Below are positions 35,700 through 45,817 of a stretch of DNA of 64,000 bases, piece after piece. Positions within the stretch are counted from its first letter, which is position 1. Every line of letters begins with the position of its first letter. The stretch lies in the NCBI RefSeq assembly GCF_037975245.1, contig NC_092574.1, forward strand, positions 22,223,713 through 22,287,712, in the 5' to 3' direction. Both the position numbers and the translations under genes were made by a program. Below the pieces are notes generated by a model. The model was not told the DNA's origin. It made no database searches and was given only the letters and a program-made list of their open reading frames with translations. Source of the stretch: Apostichopus japonicus (lineage: Eukaryota; Echinodermata; Holothuroidea; Aspidochirotida; Stichopodidae).

Positions 35700-36291
35700 T
35701 CTACCATTCCAAGTGCCTACACGCATATTTTTCTTGTGGATAGTTTCCTTGGAAAATTGTCTTGGTTTTCTTCGACGATCGCCGGAAGTTTTTTAGCTTC
35801 GGATCTTTAGAAGTTTGACAGTCCTTTCCTGACCGATAAGTGTCCTTTTTATCAAAAAGGGAGGGTTTTGGGGACTGTTTTCGTAGTGCGTTTCCTCCTC
35901 GGGTTGGTTTGCGGCGGGGTTAGCAGTTCCGCGAAACTGCCTAGGTTCCCGCCCTATTCCTCCCCACGCTAAAGCGTGTTGTCGTTATTGTGTTTTCTTA
36001 GCTTGTTTACTAGCTTCTTCCCCCAATTAGTTTCTCTCGTCCCCCTTTTGGGGATTCATATTGCTCACTTATATTCACTCTTTTTCGTATGTATTTCTCG
36101 CTCTCTCATTTTTGTTTCAGCTTGCATTTTCATGTTAGGCCACCCCGTAGCGTTACCTTGTTTACCGTTGCTAGGTTACGCTACGCTCCACCTAAGCCTA
36201 ATTCCCTCCCTAGTTCTCCCCTCTTACGTTAAGCTTCTATTGTTGTTCATTTATCACTAAGAAGTAATCTTCCTTAATCCGGTTATTCAGC

Positions 36292-38412
36292 ATGTCACGC
36301 AATCCATTGAAGTGCATCAACTGCTCTATGTTTCGCCCAGGCAGAGCCTGGGACGAACACGACCTTTGTCCAAAATGCAGATCCTGCACTCGACGAGACC
36401 CCTGCCTGGTGTGTATTAAGTTTACACCAGCTCAGTGGCAGGACATCGACCTGTGGCGTGAGGGCTTACGTAGCAAGCTCCAGGGAAGGCTGGACTCGAT
36501 CCCGAGCGCAATCGGGGCGCCGGAGGTTCCAGGAATAACGGGAGACAGAGAGGAGGAGGGAGTAGTAGAGAGAGAGGTGGAGGAGAGTGGCCAGGAGAGG
36601 GCCGAAGGAGAGAAAGAGGTAGAGAGAGAGGAAAGAGAAAGAGAAAGAATTCCCCTAACGGCCCCGGCTACGTCCGGATCAGTTACGGCCAGAGGGAAGG
36701 GCAGGAGCAAAGGCAAGGCTCCTGCCAGGAAAAGACCTCCAAAGCAGAGGCACAGCTCGGCCGGGCTGGAGACTCCGTCTCAGTCCGGGCCGCAGCTAAA
36801 CAGACCCACAGAGCGCGGCCCCCCGGCCGTGGGAGGCTCGGGTCCTAAAGAGAGAGCAACCGAGGGGACGCGGAGACGGAGCCGGTCCCGTTCCAGGGAG
36901 CCGGACAGGGAGCCGGAGAGGCGGGTTCCGACGGAGATCCCGGCCCGAGAAAGTAGGGAGAGAGAGTCCTCCCGCCGACCCAGAAGGGAGAGATCGGGGT
37001 CGCATACAAGATCCCCAAGACGTAGAGAGAGGAAGAGATACTCTCCAATCTCCGACGAGTCCTCGGACTCTTCCGACGATGGATACAGAAGATCCAAGAG
37101 GAGGCGCCGGTCCCCGAGACGGCGTCAGGAAGAGGAACCAGCTTGGCTTTCCAAACTCACCGGCCTGCTACGGCCCCTGCTGGAGCAAAGGACGTCCACG
37201 GTAGCCGACGTGGCACCGGGCCCTACCAGCCCCGTATTGACCATGGCCCCGCAACCGGCCCCGGACCCGGACGCTCTGGATTGCAGAGCGTCGGTGAATC
37301 TTTCCGGCTTGGAGGACGAAGGGGAGCCCATAGATCCAGATCCTCTCCACTACGATCCTATGGAGGACAGCTTTGGTCACAATTACGAACCGGAGGAAGC
37401 ACCCGTGACAGGAGGAGCCCTCCCACAGGAGCTAATAACACGGGCGGCAGACATATTCAGACGACACCTGGGGTTCGAGGAACCCGAGACGCAACCGCAG
37501 AAGGCGGGCCGGGTATCAAAATTGACGGCGACCGGCGAAGCGTCATATAAGCCCAAAACTACCATACCAGTAGACGCAACCTGTTATGACAGATTTGAGG
37601 CCATTGCCAACAAGACCAAGTGGACGGCCTTCCCGGCCAGGGCAGATAGAGCGGTCAGGGTACCTGACGAGGCATGGAAGGATCTATTCAGATGCCCAAC
37701 CATTCCCCAGGAGGCCAAGGAGAGATTAAAAGCCGAACAAGGGGCCTCATCCACACACGTGTTCAAGACCCCGGACCAGAGGAAGCTAGAAGAGCTTTTG
37801 GTAGAGGTGGACATGGCAGCCCGTTCGGGCATGAAGTTCGCATCGGTACTAATGCTTTCAGCCGAAGTCCTTATGCGACACCACCAACAGCTCCCTGAGG
37901 ACAGCAGCCAAGTATCCAGGGACGAAGCGGGCCAGCTCCTCCTGCTGCTGGGCCCCCTCGTCAGACTCGCGTACGATCAATTTGCAAGGGTCGCTACCAG
38001 GTCCGTTAAGGCCCGTAGACAAAACATCGTCTCCGCCATCCATTGGCCTTCGACGGAGGCGAAGGACAGAATGCTGGAACTACCAATCCTCGGGGAAGAC
38101 CTTTTTGCGGGCTGCTTCCAAAAGAAACTCCAGGAAGAGGTAGCCCGAAGGGAGACTCTGGCCAAATCAGAATTCCGACCCCCACCTACCCAGAGAACCA
38201 GACCCTTCCGCCCGAGGGAGAGCAGAGCACCTAGGGGAACGAGAGCAGCACCCGCCAAATCTATGAGCAGAGGAGCTCTCAGAGGCCGAAGCCGGGGGGC
38301 AGCCTTCCGTCCAACCCGCCCCTGGGCCCCCAGAGGAGGCAGAGGCTCCACGTCGACCAGACGGGACAGTGACCGCTCCTCCAATCGACCAGCGTTCGCC
38401 GCCCAGCCCTAG
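36292..38412 (+). CDS. DIRS Gag-like protein (ORF1)
   Basis: A 706-residue frame. The N-terminus has a zinc-binding-like cysteine set (C8, C11, C26, C29, C32, C38, C41) in the pattern CINC, CPKC, CRSC, DPCLVC. Residues from about 85 to 285 are highly charged and Arg/Ser/Glu-rich, with many RS and RE runs, like an SR-type or nucleic-acid binding region. A more ordered alpha-helical part follows (about 360-620), then an Arg/Gly-rich tail with GRSRG and PRGGRG. By position and composition it is the structural/RNA-packaging protein of a DIRS element. The start matches the decayed copy in element B (MSRxxLKCxxC). Its end overlaps ORF2 by 44 bp. Long minus-strand frames here are shadows. Confidence 0.85.
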   Translation: MSRNPLKCINCSMFRPGRAWDEHDLCPKCRSCTRRDPCLVCIKFTPAQWQDIDLWREGLRSKLQGRLDSIPSAIGAPEVPGITGDREEEGVVEREVEESGQERAEGEKEVEREERERERIPLTAPATSGSVTARGKGRSKGKAPARKRPPKQRHSSAGLETPSQSGPQLNRPTERGPPAVGGSGPKERATEGTRRRSRSRSREPDREPERRVPTEIPARESRERESSRRPRRERSGSHTRSPRRRERKRYSPISDESSDSSDDGYRRSKRRRRSPRRRQEEEPAWLSKLTGLLRPLLEQRTSTVADVAPGPTSPVLTMAPQPAPDPDALDCRASVNLSGLEDEGEPIDPDPLHYDPMEDSFGHNYEPEEAPVTGGALPQELITRAADIFRRHLGFEEPETQPQKAGRVSKLTATGEASYKPKTTIPVDATCYDRFEAIANKTKWTAFPARADRAVRVPDEAWKDLFRCPTIPQEAKERLKAEQGASSTHVFKTPDQRKLEELLVEVDMAARSGMKFASVLMLSAEVLMRHHQQLPEDSSQVSRDEAGQLLLLLGPLVRLAYDQFARVATRSVKARRQNIVSAIHWPSTEAKDRMLELPILGEDLFAGCFQKKLQEEVARRETLAKSEFRPPPTQRTRPFRPRESRAPRGTRAAPAKSMSRGALRGRSRGAAFRPTRPWAPRGGRGSTSTRRDSDRSSNRPAFAAQP

Positions 38413-40474
38413 GGGTGCCCACCTCACTGCGGCCATTCCGCCGGTGGGGGGGAGACTAACAAACTTCTCCCAGCAATGGGAATTTATTGGCGGGGACAAG
38501 TGGGTGTTGGACACAGTCAAACACGGGTACAAAATAGAATTCTCCTCCAGCCCACCTTTCGGGGGCGGAGGAAGGCAGACACTCACACCCACGGACCCCG
38601 TCAAACGCTTAGCCCTAGAAGGGGAAATTCTGGCCCTGCTGGCCAAGCAGGCAATTACAAGAGTTCCGGAAGAGACGGGACCACTCTTCCGGTCCTCCTT
38701 TTTTCTGACCAAAAAACGGGACGGCACCTGGCGTCCCATTCTAAACCTAAAACCCCTGAACACAAAACACATCAGACCAAAACACTTCCGTATGGAGACC
38801 TTAAACTTAATATTACCCCTACTCAGAAAGGGCATGTGGGCGGCGACCGTAGACTTACGGGACGCCTACCTGCACATCTTGATACACAAAGAACACCGAC
38901 GATTCCTAGCGTTCCGGTACGCAGAACAAGACTACCAGTTCCGGGCGCTCCCATTCGGCCTAGCCACGGCTCCCAGAACCTTCACGAGAGTCGCGGGAGC
39001 AGTAGTCGCCTACCTCAGAAAAAGAGGGGTCACCCTCTACGTATATCTAGACGACTGGTTGGTAGTAGGGAACAGTCTATCGGAAGCAACCAACAACGTC
39101 CACAAAACGCTCCAGACCCTTCAAGAACTGGGCTGGATCGTGAACCAGAAGAAATCACGGCTATCACCCTCCCAGACGATCCAGTTCCTCGGGGCCATAC
39201 TGGACTTCACCACCGGGGTAGCCCGACCCTCAGAAGAAAGAGTCGCGGCAGTCAAGGCGACCACACAACAGATCTTGGCACACCGGGGGTCACCAACGGG
39301 GACATGGCTCCGGGCCCTGGGACTCATGGCCAGCCTCGTCGATATAGTGAGACTGTGCAGGCTACACATGCGACCTCTGCAACTGCACCTGCTGAGGTCC
39401 GCAGACCCTACAGACCCAGACAAAACAACGCTCATCTACAGGTCAGAGGAGGTCACACAACACTTTCGATGGTGGCTCGACCCAAACAACTGGAGTTCAG
39501 GGGTACCCTTTGCGATACAGCTACCAATGACATCGATAACGACGGACGCGTCACTGTCCGGATGGGGAGCTCACTGGAGCAATCGCACAGCATGGGGGAC
39601 GTGGTCCCAAACAGAAACATCTCTCCACATCAACATCCTGGAGATGATGGCGGTCAAAAGAGCCCTGGAAGCTTTCAACGACCACGTACAGGGAACGATA
39701 ACCACAATCTTCACCGACAACACGACAGTGGTGGCCTACATCAATCGGCAGGGGGGCACCCGCTCAGAGAGACTGTGCCGACTCGCGTGGGAGGTGATAA
39801 CAGCGGCCGAGGACTCCGGCACGATCCTAAGGGCTTCCCACATCGCAGGCAAGCTCAACGTGATGGCGGACGCCCTATCCAGGGGGCATATAGACCCCAA
39901 CGAATGGTCTCTGGAACAGGAGACTTGCGACAGAATCTTTTCGATCTTCGGCAGGCCCACGATAGACCTGTTCGCAACACACAAGAACAACAAACTCCAG
40001 ACCTTCTGTTCCAGACGATTCCACCCCCTGGCCTACCACACGGACGCAATGTCCCTCTCCTGGGACCACATGGATGCGTACATCTTCCCGCCGCTATGTA
40101 TGATCGGACAAGTCCTCAGGAAAATTCGGAACTCCAAGGGCAGGTTCACACTAATAGCCCCGTTCTGGCCTCGCAGACCCTGGTTCGCCGAGATCCCCCA
40201 ACTCCTCATGGACGTCCCAGTGAGTCTACCGGACAAGCCCCACCTACTGTCCCAGAGACAGGGAACTCTCTCCCACCCAGACATCAAGGGGTTACAATTA
40301 GTTGCCTGGAGGCTGTCCGGTCTTCCCTACGACAGAGAGGCTTTTCAGAAGCAGCTGCCGCGATGGCAGCCGACGCTAGAAGGGGAACGACCGCAGCGAC
40401 TTACGATTCCCGTCTGCGGAAGTTCGACCAATGGTGCCGACCGAGACAGATACTGCTGCCTGCTGCCTCTGTGA
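38369..40474 (+). CDS. DIRS reverse transcriptase / RNase H (ORF2)
   Basis: A 701-residue frame that copies element RNA into DNA. RT motifs: FLTKKRDGTWRPILNLKPLN (112-131), VDLRDAY with catalytic D162, LPFGLATAP (194-202), and the active-site YLDD (226-229). LGWIVNQKKS lies at 254-263. RNase H residues are seen as TTDAS (D393), LEMMAV (E425), FTDNTT (D450) and MADALSRG (D501). The following 200 residues (RPTIDLFAT, TLIAPFWPRRPWF) are a post-RNase H segment found in many DIRS elements; some authors place a methyltransferase-like domain there, which I cannot confirm. The start overlaps ORF1. The true initiation could be at the first or a later Met. The tail overlaps the recombinase frame. Confidence 0.93.
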   Translation: MTAPPIDQRSPPSPRGAHLTAAIPPVGGRLTNFSQQWEFIGGDKWVLDTVKHGYKIEFSSSPPFGGGGRQTLTPTDPVKRLALEGEILALLAKQAITRVPEETGPLFRSSFFLTKKRDGTWRPILNLKPLNTKHIRPKHFRMETLNLILPLLRKGMWAATVDLRDAYLHILIHKEHRRFLAFRYAEQDYQFRALPFGLATAPRTFTRVAGAVVAYLRKRGVTLYVYLDDWLVVGNSLSEATNNVHKTLQTLQELGWIVNQKKSRLSPSQTIQFLGAILDFTTGVARPSEERVAAVKATTQQILAHRGSPTGTWLRALGLMASLVDIVRLCRLHMRPLQLHLLRSADPTDPDKTTLIYRSEEVTQHFRWWLDPNNWSSGVPFAIQLPMTSITTDASLSGWGAHWSNRTAWGTWSQTETSLHINILEMMAVKRALEAFNDHVQGTITTIFTDNTTVVAYINRQGGTRSERLCRLAWEVITAAEDSGTILRASHIAGKLNVMADALSRGHIDPNEWSLEQETCDRIFSIFGRPTIDLFATHKNNKLQTFCSRRFHPLAYHTDAMSLSWDHMDAYIFPPLCMIGQVLRKIRNSKGRFTLIAPFWPRRPWFAEIPQLLMDVPVSLPDKPHLLSQRQGTLSHPDIKGLQLVAWRLSGLPYDREAFQKQLPRWQPTLEGERPQRLTIPVCGSSTNGADRDRYCCLLPL

Positions 40475-41376
40475 CACAGATAGCCGAGTTCCTCCTCTCA
40501 CTCTTCGGAGAAGGGAAACAAGTCTCCACTATCAGGAATTACAGGTCGGCCATCGCTGCCATCCACCAGGGCTTCCCAGATGGCTCCACACTGAGCAATA
40601 ACCCGTACATTGCACAACTCATCAAAGGCATGGCGAATCGTCGCCCACAGATCAGACGGCTGGCCCCCTCCTGGGGACTCTCAGCAGTGTTACATGCCCT
40701 GGCAGGACCACCATACGAACCAATGGCTAACGCCTCCCTGGCTGCCCTCACAAAAAAGACACTCTTCCTCGTCGCAGTTGCGTCAGCAAGAAGGAGGAGT
40801 TGCCTCCACGCCCTATCCACCAAGCAGAATCACATCAGATTTGAGGGCCACGGGGTGAGGATGGTTCCAGACCCGTCATTTATTGCAAAGAACCAGACCT
40901 TGACCTTCTTGCCAGGAGACATTTTCATCCCGGAAATTAAGACCATGTCATCAGTAGCCGAGGACAAACGATGGTGTCCAGTCAGGGCACTGAAGTGGTA
41001 CCTGAACAAGACAGAGAAGTTAAGACAATCAACTTCTCTCTTCATCATACCACGACCACCCTACGCAGCGGCCTCCAAAGACACTCTATCCAGGTGGCTA
41101 GTAGAGATCATACGCCCGTTCACATCGGGGACCTCCCGACCAAGGGCTCACGACGTCAGAGGGGTCGCGGCCTCTACAGCCCTATTCGCCGGCATCCCGG
41201 TAGAGGACATACTCAAAGCAGCAGCGTGGAAAACTCCAACTACGTTCGTCGCCTGCTACTTGACCGACACTTTACACGCCGAAGCGGCATTTGGTAGCGC
41301 GGTGATGCGAGGTCCGGTGGGTAACAGGTCCCACCCCTCGGGCCTCCCACCATCGGGCAGTGCCACTCGGTGCTAA
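40363..41376 (+). CDS. DIRS tyrosine recombinase (ORF3)
   Basis: The enzyme that would integrate the circular DNA copy. It has 337 residues from the Met at 40363. An N-terminal core-binding-like part contains TYDSRLRKF (13-21) and an arm-like FLLSLFGEG. Catalytic residues of the tyrosine recombinase family are visible: Arg in SARRRS (R143-R145), HDVR (H263, R266), W289 in AAWKTP, and the nucleophile Y299 in VACYL. The stop lies in the start of the internal complementary region (GGTGCTAAGG). The reading frame is open upstream to 38476, fully overlapping ORF2, so the true start is uncertain: it could be translated from an upstream Met or by frameshifting out of ORF2. The Met at 40363 gives a domain-sized product. 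Confidence 0.9.
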   Translation: MAADARRGTTAATYDSRLRKFDQWCRPRQILLPAASVTQIAEFLLSLFGEGKQVSTIRNYRSAIAAIHQGFPDGSTLSNNPYIAQLIKGMANRRPQIRRLAPSWGLSAVLHALAGPPYEPMANASLAALTKKTLFLVAVASARRRSCLHALSTKQNHIRFEGHGVRMVPDPSFIAKNQTLTFLPGDIFIPEIKTMSSVAEDKRWCPVRALKWYLNKTEKLRQSTSLFIIPRPPYAAASKDTLSRWLVEIIRPFTSGTSRPRAHDVRGVAASTALFAGIPVEDILKAAAWKTPTTFVACYLTDTLHAEAAFGSAVMRGPVGNRSHPSGLPPSGSATRC

Positions 41377-41467
41377 GGTTGTGAGGAGACAGGTAAGCGA
41401 GGAGCGAAGTAAATATTCCAAAACTTACTGGTTTGGATATTTACGAGTGACGAGCTTACCTGTCTCC
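41369..41467 (+). repeat. Element A internal complementary region
   Basis: 41369-41414 is the reverse complement of the left end 35561-35606. 41415-41467 is the reverse complement of the right end 42049-42101, with no mismatch seen. The halves abut at AAAT|ATTCC, recording the junction of a circular intermediate. Confidence 0.95.
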
Positions 41468-41940
41468 ATTCCCGCCTCCCTCCCCCGAGAGGGTGGTGGG
41501 ACACAGCCGGACGGAGGAGCGGTCGCTCGACTTGACTCATGACTCCGAGCTTCACACCAGATAGACAGAACCACCATCCACCAGAGAGCCATCGACTATG
41601 TCTATCGGTGAGTGTACCTATGTGTTTCCGTATGCGTTTGCGTACATAGTCTTCCACTTACGTTCTCACCTAAGTTGATCTAAGGGTAACAAGTGGCGGA
41701 CCGTAAATCTTTAGGCTCCTTGTTAGTGTAAGGGGTAGTTCCGCCTGCAGGGTTCAGGAGAGTGTCCCCCCTTCCCGCTGCGCCGGGGAGGGTTACACTC
41801 CCCCCTGCTAAGAAGGCGTCAGTGAATTTTTTGTTAGGGGTTCACTTTGGGAAGTTAACTCGACGGGGGTCGTTGGGGGTGGCCAGACCTTGCCACCCCC
41901 ACTCCCGTGTCCGTGAGGCCACTCTTTAGGAATGGTCTCA

Positions 41941-42101
41941 TGAGAAAGGAGGAGGGACCGGAAGGGGGGTCCGGTCATAGAGGGCGCACAGTGTTATTTA
42001 TTTACCAGGACTTTATAGGCACGGTAGAATGAGGTGCTAAGGTTGTGAGGAGACAGGTAAGCTCGTCACTCGTAAATATCCAAACCAGTAAGTTTTGGAA
42101 T
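41941..42101 (+). repeat. Element A right terminal inverted repeat
   Basis: 41941-42062 mirrors the left repeat. The extension 42063-42101 (TCGTCACTCGTAAATATCCA onward, ending GGAAT) has no left counterpart, but it matches the right half of the internal complementary region. Confidence 0.92.
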
Positions 42102-42859
42102 TTCTGCCTCTGTTACATTACTGAAAGTGATCTCATAATGAAAACAATCTAATTATTCAGTTTTTGTTTACAAAAAAGTAGCAAAGAATTTGCTAGACCT
42201 GATAGAAACTATGACCATTTGTATAATTTTTTGATATCAATAACGGTTCAGATTAGTTTGTGTTGACAATTACGTACAGCTCGAGAGGAAACGTTCTCTT
42301 CAAAGTTTGTAAACGTAATAAATAGAAAGAGCAAGTATTCTCAAAATATTGCAAAGTACAGATGACATTGAATGACACCGATGGCAGATAGATATGAAAG
42401 CAGAAACAGATATGAAGCAGAAATAATCGGTCAGAGTGAGAAGGGCCCAAAAAAAAAAGAAAGAAAAAAAAGAAGAAGCTATAAAAATGAAAGAAAAATA
42501 AAAGAGCTGCGAGAATGGAAAGAGAAGGCATAATAAAAGCTTGTAGCGATCTATAGTTATTAAAACAAATACATGACATATTATATAGAGAGTAAAAAGA
42601 CCAATTACACATTAAACCAGTAATACAGTGATTACGGGAAAAAAGGGAAATTTGATTCCTGTATCCTGCAAGTTAGTTAACTCCCATGTAAAATGTAGAG
42701 CCGTTCGTAATTTCAAAGGGCTCTATAAATTTGGGACGGCTATTGAAATGGGATTTTGAATTGATACGTTCCTAGAAATTGTACATTAGCATCGGATAAT
42801 TCAGTCACTGGGGGTACTTTCCCTTAATGCATATCAGGGCTAGTGTTCATACTCTCTGC
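42102..42859. other. Intron DNA between DIRS A and satellite
   Basis: No element was recognised. A purine-rich stretch (AAGAAAGAAAAAAAAGAAG type) lies near 42450-42500. Confidence 0.5.
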
Positions 42860-45270
42860 AGTGATCTTTACATAAATACTGTCTGCAGTGAAATTACATA
42901 AATACTGTGTGTAGTGAAATGACATAAATACTGTCTGCAGTGAAATTATATTAATACTGTCTGCAGTGAAATTACAACAATACAGTCTGCAGTGACATAA
43001 CATAAATATGGTCTGCAGTGAAATTACAATAAATACTGTCTGCAGTTAAATTACATAAATACTGTCTGCAGTTAAATTACATAAATACTGTCTGCAGTGA
43101 AATTACATAAGTACTGTTTGCAATGAAATTACATAAATACTATCTGCAGTGAAACTACATAAATACTGTCTGTAGTGATATTACATAAATACTGTCTGCA
43201 GTTAAATAACTTTAATACTATCTGCAGTGAAATGACAAATACTGTCTGCAGTTAAATTACATAAATACTGTCTGCAGTGAATTACATAAGTACTGTTTGC
43301 AATGAAATTACATAAATACTGTCTGCAGTGAAACTACATAAATACTGTCTATAGTGATATTACATAAATACTGTCTGCAGTTAAATAACTTTAATACTAT
43401 CTGCAGTGAAATTACATAAATACTGTCTGCAGTGAAATTACATTAATACTGTCTGCAGTGAAATTACATAAATACTGTCTGCAGTGAAATAACATAAATA
43501 TGGTCTGCAGTGAAATTACAATAAATACTGTCTGCAGTAAAATGACATAAATACTGTCTGCAGTTAAATTACTTAAATACTGTCTGCAGTGAAATTACAT
43601 AAGTACTGTTTGCAATGAAATTACATAAATACTGTCTGCAGTGAAACTACATAAATACTGTCTGTAGTGATATTACATAAATACTGTCTGCAGTTAAATA
43701 ACTTTAATACTACAGTATCTGCAGTGAAATTACATAAATACTGTCTGCAGTGAAACTACATAAATACTGTCTGCAGTAAAATTACATAAATCTGAATACT
43801 GTCTGCAGTGAAATTATATAAATACTGTCTGCAGTTAAATAACATAAATACTGTCTGCAGTTAAATAACATAAATACTGTCTGCAGTGAAATTACATAAA
43901 TACTGTCTGCAGTTAAATAACATAAATACTGTCTGCAGTGAAATTACATGAATACTATCTGCAGTTAAATAACAAATACTTATTGCAGTGAAATTACATA
44001 AATACTGTCTGCAGTTAAATAACATAAATACTGTCTGTAGTGATATTACATAAATACTGTCTGCAGTTAAATAACTTTAATACTATCTGCAGTGAAATGA
44101 CATAAATACTGTCTGCAGTTAAATTACATAAATACTGTCTGCAGTGAATTACATAAGTACTGTTTGCAATGAAATTACATAAATACTGTCTGCAGTGAAA
44201 CTACATAAATACTGTCTATAGTGATATTACATAAATACTGTCTGCAGTTAAATAACTTTAATACTATCTGCAGTGAAATTACATAAATACTGTCTGCAGC
44301 GAAATTACATTAATACTGTCCGCAGTGAAATTACATAAATACTGTCTGCAGTGAAATTACAACAATACAGTCTGCAGTGAAATAACATAAATATGGTCTG
44401 CAGTGAAATTACAATAAATACTGTCTGCAGTAAAATGACATAAATACTGTCTGCAGTTAAATTACTTAAATACTGTCTGCAGTGAAATTACATAAGTACT
44501 GTTTGCAATGAAATTACATAAATACTGTCTGCAGTGAAACTACATAAATACTGTCTGTAGTGATATTACATAAATACTGTCTGCAGTTAAATAACTTTAA
44601 TACTACAGTATCTGCAGTGAAATTACATAAATACTGTCTGCAGTGAAACTACATAAATACTGTCTGCAGTAAAATTACATAAATCTGAATACTGTCTGCA
44701 GTGAAATTATATAAATACTGTCTGCAGTTAAATAACATAAATACTGTCTGCAGTTAAATAACATAAATACTGTCTGCAGTGAAATTACATAAATACTGTC
44801 TGCAGTTAAATAACATAAATACTGTCTGCAGTGAAATTACATGAATACTATCTGCAGTTAAATAACAAATACTTATTGCAGTGAAATTACATAAATACTG
44901 TCTGCAGTTAAATAACATAAATACTGTCTGCAGTGAAATTACATGAATACTATCTGCAGTTAAATAACAAATACTTATTGCAGTGAAATGACATAAATAC
45001 TGTCTGCAGTGAAATTACATAATTCTGTCTGCAGTGAAATGACATAAATACTGTCTGCAGTGAAATGACATAAATACTGTCTGCAGTGAAATTACATAAA
45101 TACTGTCTGCAGTGAAATTACATAAATACTGTCTACAGTGAAATGATATAAATACAGTCTGCAGTTAAATGACATAAATACTGTCTGCAGTTAAACTACA
45201 TAAATACTATCTGCAGTGAAATTACATAAATACTGTCTGCATTGAAATTACATAATTTCTGTCTGCGATA
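42860..45270. repeat. 26-bp satellite with PstI-type core and higher-order structure
   Basis: About 90 units of the type ATAAATACTGTCTGCAGTGA, then AATTAC, fill about 2.4 kb. Nearly every unit carries the palindrome CTGCAG within ACTG-TCTG-CAGT. Variants (GTTAAAT, CTATCTG, GTTTGCAATG, ACTTATTGCAG) recur in order. The unusual TCTGAATACT occurs at 43791 and 44684, and CATAAGTACT at 43598 and 44491, both 893 bp apart, while an earlier pair (43285, 44152) is 867 bp apart, one 26-bp unit less. So a block of about 34 units was duplicated. It ends about 550 bp before the last GAB exon. Confidence 0.93.
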
Positions 45271-45817
45271 CTGTCTGTAGTGATCCTTACAGAGCAGTGA
45301 AGTTACATGATGTCTGTGTAATATCTGCAATGATCTTTATAGTTCAATTAACTTTATATGACATTCTTCTGTGATCCTCACATGGAAATTGAGGTTACTT
45401 ATTTTATATGTAAATACCTGCAGTATTTCTACCAACTCAATTTATTTTACATTACATTTTGATGTAGTATCTACTTTGTACATTACATCAAAGTGAACTT
45501 AGTGAAGTTACGTTGATCTTGTGTAATATCTGTTGTAATTCTGCAATGCAATTAACGCTATAGATAATATGCATGTGATTGTATAATCTGCAGTGATCCC
45601 TTGAGTACAGTTAAACTTAAGTAAGTGCACCAATATCTTGGTTGATCCTACTACCCATACAGTCTGAACATATTAAATTTGATTTCAAGACCCGTTCTTA
45701 AAGGTCTTATTTCACTCCATACCCTTCTCCTATGTTTGACAGCTGTTGATGGTGTTTGGGATGCCGATGTTATAGAACAGTTGTTATATCCAACAATATT
45801 TTTGTTTCTCTTAACAG

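Larger units (their letters stand above)
35561..42101 (+). mobile_element. DIRS element A, complete tyrosine-recombinase retrotransposon
   Basis: A 6,541-bp element with three open frames in the order Gag-like, RT/RNase H, tyrosine recombinase. It is bounded by inverted terminal repeats with an internal complementary region just after the recombinase. The ends are ATTTAC and GGAAT. The internal region reads exactly as the two ends joined (AT|AT), as expected of an element replicating through a closed circle. Flanks show no obvious target duplication, as expected for recombinase-mediated insertion. No stop or frameshift breaks the three genes, so it is young and may be active. It lies sense-oriented in the last GAB intron. 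Confidence 0.95.
35199..45817. other. GAB last intron, expanded by DIRS and satellite
   Basis: A phase-0 intron of about 10.6 kb. Most of it is foreign: DIRS element A (35561-42101) in sense orientation and a 26-bp satellite (about 42860-45270). It ends at TTTCTCTTAACAG. Confidence 0.85.

Noticed and set aside
36432-38384. Several minus-strand frames across DIRS ORF1
   Set aside because: These are antisense shadows of the intact Gag-like gene, with no domain of their own.
38167-38835. 222-codon minus-strand frame across the ORF1/ORF2 junction
   Set aside because: It is antisense to conserved RT sequence and has no recognisable motif.
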